A stretch of DNA of 64,000 bases from Dickeya fangzhongdai (GTDB lineage: Bacteria > Pseudomonadota > Gammaproteobacteria > Enterobacterales > Enterobacteriaceae): NCBI RefSeq assembly GCF_002812485.1, contig NZ_CP025003.1, positions 3,844,001 to 3,908,000 of the forward strand. Reading direction: 5' to 3'. Under the pieces are notes generated by a model. The model ran no database searches, was not told where the DNA came from, and saw only the letters and a list, made by a program, of their open reading frames with translations. This document shows, one piece after another, positions 44,948 through 55,158 of this stretch. The translations under genes and the position numbers were made by a program. Within the stretch, counting starts at the first letter, position 1. Every line of letters begins with the position of its first letter.

Positions 44948-46750
44948 ATGACATCGCAGACTGTTTATACCGGCTTCACGTTGCCTCAGTGGCAGCGCCA
45001 CCACCAGCAGCACCCGGACCGCCTGACTGAAACCCTGCTGACCGTCTGGAGATCGCTGCGCGCTGACGACCCGGCGTGGATTTATCTGCCCGACGAAGCC
45101 CGACTGCATGAGCAAATCACCCACCTGCTCAGCCAGCCTGACGCCCAACGCCTGCCGCTTTACGGCATTCCGTTTGCGGTCAAAGACAATATTGATGTCG
45201 CCGGTTGGCCCACCAGCGCCGCCTGTCCGGCTTTTACTTACACCGCGGCGCAAGACGCCACGGTGGTCGCACGACTGAAAGCCGCCGGCGCCATCGTGCT
45301 CGGCAAAACCAACCTTGACCAGTTCGCCACCGGGTTGGTGGGCACCCGCTCACCGTTTGGCGCGGTTCCCAACAGCGTTAATCCGCAGTACGTCAGCGGC
45401 GGCTCCAGCTCCGGTTCCGCCTCGGTAGTCGCACGCGGGCTGGTGCCGTTCGCGCTGGGCACCGACACGGCTGGCTCCGGCCGCGTTCCGGCCGGATTCA
45501 ACAATATCGTCGGTCTGAAACCCACCAAAGGCTGGCTGTCGACGCAGGGAGTCGTGCCCGCCTGCCGTCTGAACGATTGCGTGTCGGTGTTCGCACTGAC
45601 GGTGCCCGATGCCTGGCTCGTCGCTATGCAGGCCGGCGGCTATGACGAAGGCGACGCTTATTCGCGTCATCATCCCCGCACCACGCCGGCGACGATGTCG
45701 GCCCGGTTACGGCTGGCGGTGCCGCATCCGCTGGAATTCTTTGGCGATCGGCAGGCGGAGCAAGCGTTTCAGCAGGCACTGTCGCACTTGCAGTCAATGG
45801 GCGCGACGCTGGAACCACTGGATTTCAGCCCGTTCGAACAGCTGGCGCGTCAATTATATGAAGGGCCGTGGGTAGCGGAACGCACCGTGGCGGTCGGCGA
45901 CCTGCTGCACGAACAGCCGGAAGCGATGGACCCGACCGTACGCAGCATCATCGCCAAAGGCGCCGATTACAGCGCCTGCGAGGTGTTTGAAGCGGAATAC
46001 CTGCGAGCGGGGCTGGCCCGGCACATTGCCGCCCGGTTAAGCGGGTTTGACGCGCTGGTGGTGCCCACCGCGCCGACCATTCATACGCTGGAAGAGATGA
46101 AACAACAGCCGGTGGCCTACAACTCGCAGTTCGGCTTCTACACCAACTTCACCAATCTGGCGGATTTGTGCGGGCTGGCGCTGCCGGCGCCGTTTCGCGA
46201 CGACGGCCTGCCCGCCGGCATCACGCTGATTGCGCCGGCCTGGCACGACGCCGCGCTGGCGGCGTTCGGTCAGCGCTGGCAGTCAGTCACGGCGCTGCCG
46301 CTGGGCGCTACCGGCAATACCCTGCCGCCGGTTCCGCCGCAGGAAACAGCCTCTCCTCATCATGTACGACTCGCCGTAGTAGGCGCTCACTTAAGCGGTA
46401 TGCCGCTCAATTTTCAGCTGCTGACCCGCAACGCCGTCAAAGTGGAAGAAACCGTCACATCAGCCGACTACCGCCTGTACGCGCTGGCGAATACCCAGCC
46501 GCCCAAGCCAGGACTGGTCAACACCGGTCAGGGACAGCCGATTACAGTGGAGCTGTGGGATGTCCCGCTGGCGCGCTTCGGCGAGTTGGTGGCGGAAGTC
46601 CCGGCACCGCTCGGCATCGGCACGCTGACGCTGGCGGATGGCCGTCAGGTCAAAGGTTTCATCTGTGAACCGGCGGCGCTTAACGGCGCGCGGGACATTA
46701 CCGAATTCGGCGGTTGGCGCGCCTTTGTAACCCAACGCTCACCAGCCTGA
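44948..46750 (+). CDS. atzF: Allophanate hydrolase, AtzF type
   Basis: A 600-residue two-domain enzyme that hydrolyses allophanate to ammonia and CO2. The N-terminal amidase domain has Lys in IPFAVKDNIDVAGWPTSAAC and Ser residues in SGGSSSGSASVVARG and GTDTAGSGRVPAG. The C-terminal domain (about 460-595) is the family-specific one (GMPLNFQLLTRNA). Length matches AtzF. The ATG at 44939 is an alternative start three codons upstream. No urea carboxylase is encoded in this window, so allophanate must come from another route. The next gene, a GntR regulator, follows in 17 bases. Confidence 0.86.
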   Translation: MTSQTVYTGFTLPQWQRHHQQHPDRLTETLLTVWRSLRADDPAWIYLPDEARLHEQITHLLSQPDAQRLPLYGIPFAVKDNIDVAGWPTSAACPAFTYTAAQDATVVARLKAAGAIVLGKTNLDQFATGLVGTRSPFGAVPNSVNPQYVSGGSSSGSASVVARGLVPFALGTDTAGSGRVPAGFNNIVGLKPTKGWLSTQGVVPACRLNDCVSVFALTVPDAWLVAMQAGGYDEGDAYSRHHPRTTPATMSARLRLAVPHPLEFFGDRQAEQAFQQALSHLQSMGATLEPLDFSPFEQLARQLYEGPWVAERTVAVGDLLHEQPEAMDPTVRSIIAKGADYSACEVFEAEYLRAGLARHIAARLSGFDALVVPTAPTIHTLEEMKQQPVAYNSQFGFYTNFTNLADLCGLALPAPFRDDGLPAGITLIAPAWHDAALAAFGQRWQSVTALPLGATGNTLPPVPPQETASPHHVRLAVVGAHLSGMPLNFQLLTRNAVKVEETVTSADYRLYALANTQPPKPGLVNTGQGQPITVELWDVPLARFGELVAEVPAPLGIGTLTLADGRQVKGFICEPAALNGARDITEFGGWRAFVTQRSPA

Positions 46751-46767
46751 CAACGGGAGGAAACAGG

Positions 46768-47484
46768 ATGCAATTCTCTGCGCCCGACGACCGGAACGCG
46801 CGTCATAAAAGCAAACCGCCGGTACTGGCGGAACAGGTTTACCAACGGCTCAAGCAGGATATTTTCGATTTTCGGTTGCTGCCGGGAGATCGCTTTACCG
46901 AGAACGAACTGGCGGAACGCCTGTCGGTCAGCCGCACGCCGATCCGTCAGGCGCTGTTCCGGCTGGAAACCGAGGGGTTTGTGAGCGTGTACTACCGCAG
47001 CGGCTGGCAGGTCAAACCGTTCGATTTCGCTTACTTCGAGGAACTGTATGACCTGCGCATCGTACTGGAGCGGGAAGCGGTGCAGCGGCTGTGCCTGCTG
47101 TCGCCTGACGCCTGCGCCGCGCTGCTCCAGCCGTTGCATCAGTACTGGATAGACGACCCGCGGCAGGATGACGGCCAGCAGGTTTCCCGGCAGGATGAAG
47201 CCTTTCACCTGGCGCTGGTCGCGGCCGCCGGCAACCGGGAAATGGCGCGCGTGCACCGGGACGTCACCGAAAAAATTCGCATTATCCGCCGGCTAGATTT
47301 CACCCGTCAGGATCGCATTCAGGCCACTTATCAGGAACATGCCGCCATCCTGCAAGCCATCCTCGCTCAGAATAGCGGGCAAGCCTGCCGGTTGCTTGCC
47401 GAACATATCGCCGGCAGCAAAGCCGAGGTTCGCAACATTACTCTGCATCTGTTGCAGCAAGCCAGAAATCAGGCCAACGATTGA
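46768..47484 (+). CDS. GntR-family FCD regulator of the allophanate hydrolase unit
   Basis: A 238-residue regulator, homologous in plan to HpxS: winged helix (FTENELAERLSVSRTPIRQALF), then an FCD domain with the metal-binding pattern (DLRIVLEREAVQ, DEAFHLALVAAAGN). The ATG at 46768 is preceded by GGGAGGAAACAGG; an earlier in-frame start at 46714 lies inside the hydrolase gene. It is co-transcribed with atzF and probably controls it via the TTGTATACCAA site. Confidence 0.84.
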   Translation: MQFSAPDDRNARHKSKPPVLAEQVYQRLKQDIFDFRLLPGDRFTENELAERLSVSRTPIRQALFRLETEGFVSVYYRSGWQVKPFDFAYFEELYDLRIVLEREAVQRLCLLSPDACAALLQPLHQYWIDDPRQDDGQQVSRQDEAFHLALVAAAGNREMARVHRDVTEKIRIIRRLDFTRQDRIQATYQEHAAILQAILAQNSGQACRLLAEHIAGSKAEVRNITLHLLQQARNQAND

Positions 47485-47489
47485 CATCG

Positions 47490-47519
47490 ATACTGCCGGC
47501 CGAGCCCGGCAGTATTTCC
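47490..47519 (+). terminator. Terminator after the atzF-gntR unit
   Basis: A perfect 10-bp stem ATACTGCCGG/CCGGCAGTAT with loop CCGAGC, followed by TTCCTG, starts six bases after the regulator stop codon. Confidence 0.7.
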
Positions 47520-47593
47520 TGATTACATTCCGCGATTATTCGCGCCGCTGGCGCGGTGTCTGCTCCGTTCACTCCCGTCGCTGACCAACGTAA

Positions 47594-47630
47594 GCCACCG
47601 GGGATTCACCCGGTGGCCGCCTTTCTGTCC
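47594..47630. terminator. Second hairpin upstream of proU region
   Basis: GCCACCGGG/CCCGGTGGC (9-bp stem) followed by CGCCTTTCTGTCCCCTT. It may back up the terminator at 47490. Confidence 0.5.
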
Positions 47631-47639
47631 CCTTACATT

Positions 47640-48111
47640 ATTTCGGGGATAAACACTCAGAATCATCCGATTATTTCATCGTGATAATACGGCATATCAC
47701 ACCGCATTATCCCCGTCAAAATCGCCGCTCAAACCAGACTATTTTTTAGCGCCAAAACTCATTTCAAAACGACCACTCAAACCATAAATATCCCATTTCA
47801 ACCACTGACGCAATCCGTTCAATCCATATGAATTTCGCATTAAATGACATTATTATTTCACTCATCTTACACCTTGCAAAAATCATTGTTTTCCTGATGA
47901 AATCCCTTTTCAAAAATTCAATTAAACCCCAGACAACAAAAACAATAACGATATGAATTTAAAACAAAAATAAACAATTTTACCCACAGAAAATTTCTCT
48001 TTCACTTTTCATACAGAAAGAATTAATTCGAATAAATATTGCCATCCAGTCGCCAAAAATGGACATCAATCCTCACCAAAGGGTTGTCAGAGCGTCGGTT
48101 TATGGTAGGGT
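47640..48111 (+). promoter_or_regulatory. proU-type AT-rich regulatory region and promoter
   Basis: The 696-bp gap 47485-48180 holds the two hairpins and then about 420 bp of strikingly AT-rich sequence (47640-48060) in an otherwise GC-rich window. A promoter follows: TTGTCA (48084-48089), 16 bases, TAGGGT (48106-48111). TAGGGT is the unusual -10 I recall for Escherichia proU. AT-rich upstream DNA there binds H-NS, which gives osmotic control. No gene is seen. Confidence 0.7.
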
Positions 48112-48180
48112 ATAAAAAGTGTCACCCACCATGAGGCAGCGAGAAAAAACAATTAAACCACACAGGAAACCCCTAATTAC

Positions 48181-49383
48181 ATGGCAATTAAACTTGAAGT
48201 AACACATCTATATAAAATATTTGGCGAGCATCCCGATAGGGCATTCAGGCTCCTGGAACAGGGGCTGAATAAGGATCAGATTTTTGAGAAAACCGGTCTG
48301 ACGGTGGGGGTAAAAGACACCAGTCTGGCCATTGAAGAAGGCGAGATTTTTGTGATCATGGGATTGTCCGGTTCCGGCAAATCCACTCTGGTACGCCTTC
48401 TCAATCGCCTGATAGAACCCACTCGCGGTCAGGTACTGATCGACGGCGAGGATATCTCTCGCCTGCCGGACGGCGCGCTGCGTGCGATCCGCCGCAAGAA
48501 GATCAGCATGGTGTTTCAGTCTTTCGCGCTGATGCCCCACCTGAATATTCTCGACAACACCGCATTCGGCATGGATCTGGCCGGGGTGCCCCGCGTGGAA
48601 CGCGAGCAGAAAGCGCTGAGCGCCTTGCAGCAGGTCGGCCTGGAGGCGTACGCCAACGCCTACCCGGACGAACTCTCCGGCGGGATGCGCCAGCGTGTCG
48701 GCCTGGCCCGCGCGCTGGCCAACGACCCCGATATCCTGCTGATGGATGAGGCATTTTCGGCGCTCGACCCGTTGATCCGCACCGAGATGCAGGATGAATT
48801 GATCAAGCTGCAGGCGCGCCAGCAACGCACCATCGTGTTCATTTCGCACGATCTGGACGAAGCGATGCGCATCGGCGATCGCATCGCCATCATGCACAGC
48901 GGCGAGGTGATTCAGGTCGGCACGCCGGATGAGATTCTCAATAACCCGGCTAACGACTATGTGCGCACCTTCTTCCGCGGCGTGGATATCAGCCACGTAT
49001 TCAGCGCCAAAGACATCGCCCGCCGCCGCCCGGTCGCGGTGATCCGCAAAACGCCGGGCGTTGGCCCGCGATCCGCGCTCAAGATCCTGCAAGAGGAGGA
49101 TCGCGAGTACGGGTATGTGCTGGAGCGGGGGCGCAAGTTCATCGGCGTAGTCTCCATCGACTCCCTCAAACAGGCGCTGCGCGAGCAGCAACCGCTGGAG
49201 CAGGCATTATTGCCCGCCCCGACGCCGGTCCCCGCGGAGATGTCGCTCAACGAGCTGATATCTCAGGTGGCGCAAGCCCCCTGCGCGGTACCTGTTGTGG
49301 ACGAAAACCATGAATATCTCGGCATTATCTCCAAAGGGATGCTGCTGCAGGCGCTGGATAAGGAGAGTACGCTGAATGACTGA
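48181..49383 (+). CDS. proV: Glycine betaine/proline ABC transporter ATP-binding subunit
   Basis: A 400-residue ATPase of the osmoprotectant transporter ProU. Walker A is GLSGSGKST, the signature [15 protein letters not shown] and Walker [14 protein letters not shown]. The C-terminal 120 residues hold a tandem CBS module ([12 protein letters not shown] near the end) of the kind that senses ionic strength. It leads proVWX; its stop overlaps proW by eight bases. Confidence 0.96.
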   Translation: MAIKLEVTHLYKIFGEHPDRAFRLLEQGLNKDQIFEKTGLTVGVKDTSLAIEEGEIFVIMGLSGSGKSTLVRLLNRLIEPTRGQVLIDGEDISRLPDGALRAIRRKKISMVFQSFALMPHLNILDNTAFGMDLAGVPRVEREQKALSALQQVGLEAYANAYPDELSGGMRQRVGLARALANDPDILLMDEAFSALDPLIRTEMQDELIKLQARQQRTIVFISHDLDEAMRIGDRIAIMHSGEVIQVGTPDEILNNPANDYVRTFFRGVDISHVFSAKDIARRRPVAVIRKTPGVGPRSALKILQEEDREYGYVLERGRKFIGVVSIDSLKQALREQQPLEQALLPAPTPVPAEMSLNELISQVAQAPCAVPVVDENHEYLGIISKGMLLQALDKESTLND

Positions 49384-50593
49384 CACCACGCAAAACCCCT
49401 GGGACGACACCCAAACGCCGGATTCGGCGACCAACGCCGGCCACAACCACGCCGCCGCCACACCGGGCGGGCATGCCGCTACGGCGGGCTCCTCGGGTAC
49501 CCCAGCGCAGGCCGACCCCTGGGCGGCATCATCAGCGCCGGCAGGCAACGCCCCGCCGACGGATAACGCCGCCGACGCCTGGAGCAATGCGCCGCCGCCC
49601 GCCGCCAGCGACGTACACCAGAGCGGCAGCGACTGGCTGAACAGCGCGCCAACACCGACACAGGAACACATCAACCTGATGGATCCGTTCCGCCATACGC
49701 TGGTGCCGCTCGACCGCTGGGTGACCGAAGGCATCGATTGGCTGGTACTGCATTTTCGCCCGCTGTTTCAGGGCATTCGCGTACCGGTCGACGTGATCCT
49801 CACCAGCTTTCAGCAACTGCTGACCGGCCTGCCCGCGCCGATCGCCATTCTGGTGTTCTCGCTGCTGGCCTGGCAGGCGTCCAGTTTCGGCATGGGCGTG
49901 GCGACACTGCTGTCGCTCGTCGCCATCGGCGCTATCGGGGCCTGGTCGCAGGCAATGGTCACGTTGGCGCTGGTGCTGACCGCGCTGTTCTTCTGCGTGA
50001 TCATCGGCCTGCCGCTGGGGATCTGGCTGGCGCACAGCGATCGCGCGGCCCGTATCGTGCGCCCGCTGCTGGACGCCATGCAGACTACGCCGGCGTTCGT
50101 CTATCTGGTGCCGATCGTGATGCTGTTCGGCATCGGTAACGTGCCGGGCGTGGTGGTGACCATCATTTTCGCCCTGCCGCCGATTGTTCGCCTGACCATC
50201 CTCGGCATCCGTCAGGTGCCGGCGGACCTGGTGGAAGCAGCGCAATCTTTTGGCGCCAGCCCGCGCCAGATGCTGTTTAAGGTGCAGTTGCCGCTGGCGA
50301 TGCCGACCATCATGGCCGGCATCAACCAGACGCTGATGCTGGCGCTGTCGATGGTGGTGATCGCCTCGATGATCGCCGTCGGCGGGCTGGGACAGATGGT
50401 GCTGCGCGGCATCGGCCGCCTCGACATGGGGCTGGCGTCCATCGGCGGAGTCGGCATCGTAATTCTGGCCATTATTCTGGATCGTTTGACCCAGTCGCTG
50501 GGGCGCGACGCCCGCAGCCGCGGCAACCGTCACTGGTACCACCACGGCCCGCTGGGACTGCTGGTTCGCCCCTTCATCAAATCCCGGGCCTAA
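49376..50593 (+). CDS. proW: Glycine betaine/proline ABC transporter permease
   Basis: A 405-residue permease, about 50 residues longer than Escherichia ProW (354). The extra length is in the N-terminal tail: residues 1-95 are Ala-, Pro-, Thr- and Asn-rich (for example [20 protein letters not shown]). This replaces the shorter tail before the conserved [19 protein letters not shown]. The membrane part and EAA loop ([20 protein letters not shown]) are almost unchanged. The second gene of proVWX. Confidence 0.95.
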   Translation: MTDTTQNPWDDTQTPDSATNAGHNHAAATPGGHAATAGSSGTPAQADPWAASSAPAGNAPPTDNAADAWSNAPPPAASDVHQSGSDWLNSAPTPTQEHINLMDPFRHTLVPLDRWVTEGIDWLVLHFRPLFQGIRVPVDVILTSFQQLLTGLPAPIAILVFSLLAWQASSFGMGVATLLSLVAIGAIGAWSQAMVTLALVLTALFFCVIIGLPLGIWLAHSDRAARIVRPLLDAMQTTPAFVYLVPIVMLFGIGNVPGVVVTIIFALPPIVRLTILGIRQVPADLVEAAQSFGASPRQMLFKVQLPLAMPTIMAGINQTLMLALSMVVIASMIAVGGLGQMVLRGIGRLDMGLASIGGVGIVILAIILDRLTQSLGRDARSRGNRHWYHHGPLGLLVRPFIKSRA

Positions 50594-50714
50594 CCGCGCC
50601 CGGACCGCACCACCTGACCCTGCGGCCGGCGCCGGCTGGCCGCACGCTCTGACACAGGTGTCTGTGCGTCGTTCACGACTGCTTATTGAATAAGACAATA
50701 TGAGGACTATCCGT

Positions 50715-51713
50715 ATGCGTAACATCAGCATGGCAACGCTTGCCCTGACTACCGTACTCAGTACCAGCCTGTTTGCCGCCGACGACCTTCCCGGCAAAGG
50801 CATCACCGTCAAACCGGTGCAAAGCACCATTTCCGAAGAAACGTTCCAGACCCTGCTGGTCAGCAAAGCGCTGGAAAAACTGGGGTATACCGTCGATAAG
50901 CCCAGCGAAGTGGACTACAACGTCGGTTACACCTCAATTGCCGCCGGTGACGCCACCTTTACCGCCGTCAACTGGCAACCGCTGCACGACGACATGTATC
51001 AGGCTGCCGGCGGCGATACCAAATTCTACCGTCAGGGCGTCTACGTTTCGGGCGCGGCGCAAGGGTATTTGATCGACAAGAAAACCGCCGATCAGTACCA
51101 CATCACCCGTCTGGATCAGCTAAAGGATCCGAAACTGGCGAAACTGTTTGATACCAACGGTGACGGCAAGGCGGACCTGACCGGCTGTAACCCCGGCTGG
51201 GGCTGCGACAGCGTCATCAATCACCAGATTCAGGCTTACGGGCTGAGCGACGCCGTCAACCACAATCAGGGCAACTACGCGGCGCTGATCGCCGATACCA
51301 TTACCCGCTACAAGCAGGGCAAACCGATCCTGTACTTCACCTGGACGCCGTACTGGGTGAGCGACGTACTGGTGCCGGGGCGTGACGTGGTGTGGCTGCA
51401 GGTGCCGTTCTCCTCGCTGCCCGGCAAGCAGAAAGGCACCGACACCAAACTGCCTAACGGCGCCAACTACGGTTTCCCGGTCAACACTATGCGCATCGTC
51501 GCCAACAAGGCGTGGGCGGAGAAAAACCCGGCCGCGGCCGCCCTGTTCGCCACCATGAAACTGCCGCTGGCGGACATCAACGCCCAGAACCTGCGCATGC
51601 ATCAGGGCGAAGCGTCTCAGGAAGCTATCGAGCGCCACGTCAACGGCTGGATCAAAGCGCATCAGGCGCAGTTTGACGGCTGGATTAATTCCGCCCGCGC
51701 GGCGGCAAAGTAA
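50715..51713 (+). CDS. proX: Glycine betaine-binding periplasmic protein
   Basis: A 332-residue precursor with a signal peptide ([20 protein letters not shown] cleaved before ADDLPGKG). The ligand-binding protein is that of ProU, with its aromatic-box region around [17 protein letters not shown]. The ATG at 50715 is preferred over that at 50700 because GAGGA sits just before it. Separated from proW by 121 bases. A hairpin follows the stop. Confidence 0.94.
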   Translation: MRNISMATLALTTVLSTSLFAADDLPGKGITVKPVQSTISEETFQTLLVSKALEKLGYTVDKPSEVDYNVGYTSIAAGDATFTAVNWQPLHDDMYQAAGGDTKFYRQGVYVSGAAQGYLIDKKTADQYHITRLDQLKDPKLAKLFDTNGDGKADLTGCNPGWGCDSVINHQIQAYGLSDAVNHNQGNYAALIADTITRYKQGKPILYFTWTPYWVSDVLVPGRDVVWLQVPFSSLPGKQKGTDTKLPNGANYGFPVNTMRIVANKAWAEKNPAAAALFATMKLPLADINAQNLRMHQGEASQEAIERHVNGWIKAHQAQFDGWINSARAAAK

Positions 51714-51734
51714 GTCGCTACGCCACCATAATCC

Positions 51735-51765
51735 AGAGGATGCCCGCCAGGGTATCCTCTATGTC
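51735..51765 (+). terminator. proVWX terminator hairpin
   Basis: AGAGGATGCCC/GGGTATCCTCT forms an 11-bp stem (one G-T pair) 21 bases after the proX stop, followed by ATGTCTT. Bases 51766-52002 hold no gene I can support. Confidence 0.6.
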
Positions 51766-52002
51766 TTACCCGCCGTTTCGGATCGACTCCGCTTTTCCTT
51801 CGCCGTTTTCCCTTTTTATCGGTTTCCGCCTTATCAGTTTTTATCGCCCCGAAAGTAAACGCTTACCCTTTGCCGGAAGCGGAGAATAATAGGCTTCTTC
51901 CGGTCTGGCTGATAAAACTCCTGATTATTTTCAGGGAAATTTATAAGATAAATTGCTGGATTCTCCGGCGTGACTGTTCAATACTAAATTAATAAATCCG
52001 AT

Positions 52003-52017
52003 TTAACATTAAGTTAA
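52003..52017. promoter_or_regulatory. Dyad in leader of ygaY-like gene
   Basis: TTAAC-ATTAA-GTTAA is a perfect 5-bp inverted repeat ending 10 bases before the transporter ATG, in the place where a Shine-Dalgarno sequence would be expected and is absent. Possible operator or translational element. Confidence 0.35.
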
Positions 52018-52027
52018 CATTTCTCGC

Positions 52028-53233
52028 ATGTCTGCATCTACCACCACCACCGCCGGCCTGAGCCCGGCACTGACGCTGTTGATGTCCGCCGCCACCGGGT
52101 TGGCGGTAGCCAGTAACTATTACGCCCAGCCGTTGCTGGACGCTATCGCCCAGGCATTCAGCCTGTCGGTCAATCAGGCCGGTTTTATCGTCACTGCCGC
52201 CCAGTTGGGTTATGCCTGCGGCCTGATGTTTCTGGTGCCGTTGGGCGACCGCTTCGAGCGCCGCGGTTTGATCGTCGGGATGACCCTGCTGGCGGCAGGC
52301 GGCATGCTGATTACCGCCTCCGCCCCTTCACTGTGGTTGATGGTGGCCGGCACCGCCATTACCGGCCTGTTCTCGGTCGTGGCGCAGATTCTGGTGCCGC
52401 TGGCCGCCACGCTGGCCTCGCCGGAAAGCCGCGGCAAGGTCGTCGGCACGATCATGAGCGGCCTGCTGCTGGGGATCCTGCTGGCCCGAACGCTGGCCGG
52501 CGCGCTGGCGTCGCTGGGAGACTGGCGCACGGTGTACTGGGTCGCCAGCCTGCTGATGACGGGAATGGCGTTGCTGATGTGGCGCGCGCTGCCGCGTTAT
52601 CACCCGTCAACCAACCTTAACTATCCACAGTTACTGATCTCCATCTTCCAGTTATTCGGCAGCTCCCGCCCGTTGCGCACCCGCGCGATACTGGGCGCGC
52701 TCTCTTTCTCCAATTTCAGCATCATGTGGACATCGATGGCGTTCCTGCTCTCCGCTCCTCCTTACCATTACAGCGAGGCCGTGATCGGGTTATTCGGTCT
52801 GGCGGGGGCCGCCGGCGCGTTGTCCGCCAGCCGGGCCGGCCGTCTGGTGGATCAGGGCAAAGCCAAACTCTCCACCACCGTGGGGCTGTTGCTGCTGGCG
52901 CTGTCATGGCTGCCGATCGCCGCCGGCGTCAGCGCCATAGCGCCGTTGCTGATCGGCATTGTGGCGCTGGATATGGCGGTTCAGGGGCTGCATGTCACCA
53001 ACCAGAGCGCGATTTACCGTATGTTGCCGGACGCGCGCAACCGTCTTACCGCCGGTTACATGACCAGCTACTTTATCGGCGGCGCCCTCGGCTCGCTGAT
53101 TTCCGCCTACGCTTATCAGCATTTCGGCTGGCTGGGGGTATCGGGAGCCGGAGGCGCGCTAAGTCTGCTGGCGCTGCTGGTGTGGTGGCAAAATCATCAT
53201 TACGAATCTTCGCAGCCGGAGACGCACGGATGA
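52028..53233 (+). CDS. MFS transporter, YgaY-like
   Basis: A 401-residue 12-span major-facilitator protein of the drug/sugar efflux type. The loop 2-3 motif (LVPLGDRFERRGLIVG) is close to the usual G-x-x-x-D-R-x-G-R-R pattern. It occupies the place of Escherichia ygaY, which I recall as a pseudogene in K-12; here the frame is complete. Substrate unknown. There is no clear ribosome site before the ATG. A later Met at residue 19 would remove part of the first span. Confidence 0.8.
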   Translation: MSASTTTTAGLSPALTLLMSAATGLAVASNYYAQPLLDAIAQAFSLSVNQAGFIVTAAQLGYACGLMFLVPLGDRFERRGLIVGMTLLAAGGMLITASAPSLWLMVAGTAITGLFSVVAQILVPLAATLASPESRGKVVGTIMSGLLLGILLARTLAGALASLGDWRTVYWVASLLMTGMALLMWRALPRYHPSTNLNYPQLLISIFQLFGSSRPLRTRAILGALSFSNFSIMWTSMAFLLSAPPYHYSEAVIGLFGLAGAAGALSASRAGRLVDQGKAKLSTTVGLLLLALSWLPIAAGVSAIAPLLIGIVALDMAVQGLHVTNQSAIYRMLPDARNRLTAGYMTSYFIGGALGSLISAYAYQHFGWLGVSGAGGALSLLALLVWWQNHHYESSQPETHG

Positions 53234-53332
53234 CGCCCCGCCGCTGCCCAATTGACGGTAAAGCGCTATCGCTGACGGCGGTTTGCGCCTATGATGTTGT
53301 TTTTTCGACCAGTATATTTTTTCAATCCGTGG

Positions 53333-54094
53333 ATGAGCCCAGACACCGTGAACTCCGTTTCTTCCAGCCAGACTGATGCCCGCACGACGGCCGACGCCTC
53401 GTTTGCCAGCGGTCTGTTTGACAGCCTGCCGATCGTCATCGGTTACGTGCCGGTGGCGTTCGCCTTTGGCCTGAACGCCGTCAAGCTGGGTTTCACGCCG
53501 CTGGAAGCCATTTTTCTTTCCTGCATCATTTACGCCGGCGCCAGCCAGTTCGTCATTACCGCGCTACTGAGCGCGGGCGCGTCTATCTGGGTGGCGGCGT
53601 TGACCGTAATGGCGATGGACGTCCGCCATGTGCTGTACGGCCCCTCGCTGCGCCGCCGTATTATGCAGCGACTGCCGACCGGCAAAACCGTCTGGTGGGC
53701 ATTCGGACTGACCGATGAGGTCTTCGCCGCCGCGACGGCGCGGCTGTCGCGGGATAACCGACGCTGGAGCGAGTCCTGGATGCTGGGAGTGGCGCTGAGC
53801 GCCTGGCTGTCGTGGGTCGCCGGCACCGTGCTCGGCGCGGTATTCGGTAATGGCCCGCTGGAAGGTTACCCCGCGGTCGAGGCCGCACTGGCGTTTATGC
53901 TGCCGGCGCTGTTTCTGAGTTTTCTGCTCGCGTCCTTCAAACGCCGTCAGAGCCTGGTGGTAGCCGCCGCGCTGGGCGGCGCCTGTCTGGGGCTGCTGGT
54001 ATCGTCCATTCCCGCCGCCATCCTGATCGGCATCGGCGGCGGTTGTCTGGCATCGCTGTATCAACCGACATCAGTAAAGGAAGAAACGCGATGA
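53333..54094 (+). CDS. ygaZ: YgaZ-like branched-chain amino acid exporter subunit (AzlC family)
   Basis: A 253-residue membrane protein with AzlC motifs (GYVPVAFAFGLNAVKLGF, CIIYAGASQFVITALL, MAMDVRHVLYGPSLR). With YgaH it exports L-valine. The open frame reaches 53291; I take the ATG at 53333 because family homology begins just after it, and neither start has a strong ribosome site. Its stop overlaps ygaH by four bases. Confidence 0.87.
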   Translation: MSPDTVNSVSSSQTDARTTADASFASGLFDSLPIVIGYVPVAFAFGLNAVKLGFTPLEAIFLSCIIYAGASQFVITALLSAGASIWVAALTVMAMDVRHVLYGPSLRRRIMQRLPTGKTVWWAFGLTDEVFAAATARLSRDNRRWSESWMLGVALSAWLSWVAGTVLGAVFGNGPLEGYPAVEAALAFMLPALFLSFLLASFKRRQSLVVAAALGGACLGLLVSSIPAAILIGIGGGCLASLYQPTSVKEETR

Positions 54095-54432
54095 ATACTT
54101 CAGTATTATTGATTGGTTTACTGGTGGGAACAGTTAACTTTCTGTTCCGATACCTGCCGCTGCGGCTGGGCGCCGACCGGGCGTCCGGTAACCTGCGTCG
54201 GGGCAAAACCGCCCTGCTGCTCGACAGTATCGGCATTGCTTCCATTTGCGCTCTGCTGGTGGTGTCCGCCCTGCCGGATATCATGCAGCACACAGAAAGA
54301 CTGTTGCCAACGCTGGCAGGGTTCGCCCTGCTGACGCTTTGTTTTTACAAAACCCGCAGCATCGTACTGTCGACGCTGTTGGGCGCGCTGTGCTACGGCA
54401 TAGTATTTAAATGGTTTCAGACGATGGCCTGA
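54091..54432 (+). CDS. ygaH: YgaH-like small subunit of valine exporter (AzlD family)
   Basis: A 113-residue protein with four hydrophobic segments, the AzlD partner of YgaZ. AAAGGAAGAAACGCG precedes the ATG at 54091, which overlaps the ygaZ stop (ATGA). Coupled translation fits a 1:1 complex. Escherichia has the same ygaZ-ygaH-mprA order. Confidence 0.88.
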   Translation: MNTSVLLIGLLVGTVNFLFRYLPLRLGADRASGNLRRGKTALLLDSIGIASICALLVVSALPDIMQHTERLLPTLAGFALLTLCFYKTRSIVLSTLLGALCYGIVFKWFQTMA

Positions 54433-54557
54433 ACGTAACCGGCTAACGTCACTCGCACAGCCAAAAACAATAAACGGCGACAGACCGTACCACCTGCACA
54501 TGTTTCGACCAGTGACAAAATAAGCACTAATCGACAAGTTTCTCGCATTTACCTAAT

Positions 54558-54575
54558 TAGTAACATTCGTTACTA
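54558..54575. promoter_or_regulatory. MarR-type dyad operator of emrR
   Basis: TAGTAACATTCGTTACTA is a perfect 7-bp inverted repeat with a 4-base centre, 30 bases before the emrR ATG and overlapping the likely promoter. EmrR (MprA) represses its own operon through such a dyad. Confidence 0.72.
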
Positions 54576-54605
54576 TACGGGTCGTGATTAATAAGGTTGA
54601 CATCT

Positions 54606-55118
54606 ATGGAAAGTTCATTCGCCCCAATTGAAGACATGCTGCGTATGCGGGCTTCACGCCGCCCGGATTTCCCTTATCGTGAAGTCCTGCTGCTGCGTTT
54701 ATTCCTGCATATGCAAACCAAAATACTGGAACACCGCAACCGTATGCTGAAAGAACAGGATATCAATGAAACCCTGTTCATGGCGCTGCTTACGCTCGAA
54801 TCGCAGGAAAACTACTGCATTCAGCCTTCCGAATTAAGCGCGGCGCTCGGTTCCTCGCGCACCAACGCCACCCGCATCGCGGATGAGCTGGAAAAACGCG
54901 GCTGGATCGAACGACGCGAAAGCGACAGCGACCGCCGCTGTCTGTACCTGTACATGACCGAGAAAGGTAAAGCCTTTCTGGACGAACTGCTGCCGCCTCA
55001 GCACCGAAGCCTGAATATTCTCTGCTCCGCCCTTGAAGACAGTGAAAGAGATCAGTTGGAAGTGCTGATGCGCAAGCTGTTACAGCGTCTTGATGAAATG
55101 GATCAGGACGGCATTTAA
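54606..55118 (+). CDS. emrR: EmrR (MprA), MarR-family repressor
   Basis: A 170-residue winged-helix regulator. The recognition region [20 protein letters not shown] and wing [16 protein letters not shown] match Escherichia EmrR nearly residue for residue. Hydrophobic toxic compounds release it from DNA and induce the EmrAB pump. The ATG at 54606 matches the family start ([11 protein letters not shown]); three extra codons upstream are open. It lies 172 bases before emrA. Confidence 0.95.
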   Translation: MESSFAPIEDMLRMRASRRPDFPYREVLLLRLFLHMQTKILEHRNRMLKEQDINETLFMALLTLESQENYCIQPSELSAALGSSRTNATRIADELEKRGWIERRESDSDRRCLYLYMTEKGKAFLDELLPPQHRSLNILCSALEDSERDQLEVLMRKLLQRLDEMDQDGI

Positions 55119-55158
55119 CGCCCGTCGCCATTCCTGACAGAGACCATCGCCATCGTTG

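Noticed and set aside
49532..50866. A 444-codon minus-strand frame opposite proW
   Set aside because: His/Arg/Gln-rich shadow of a conserved transporter gene; no known fold.
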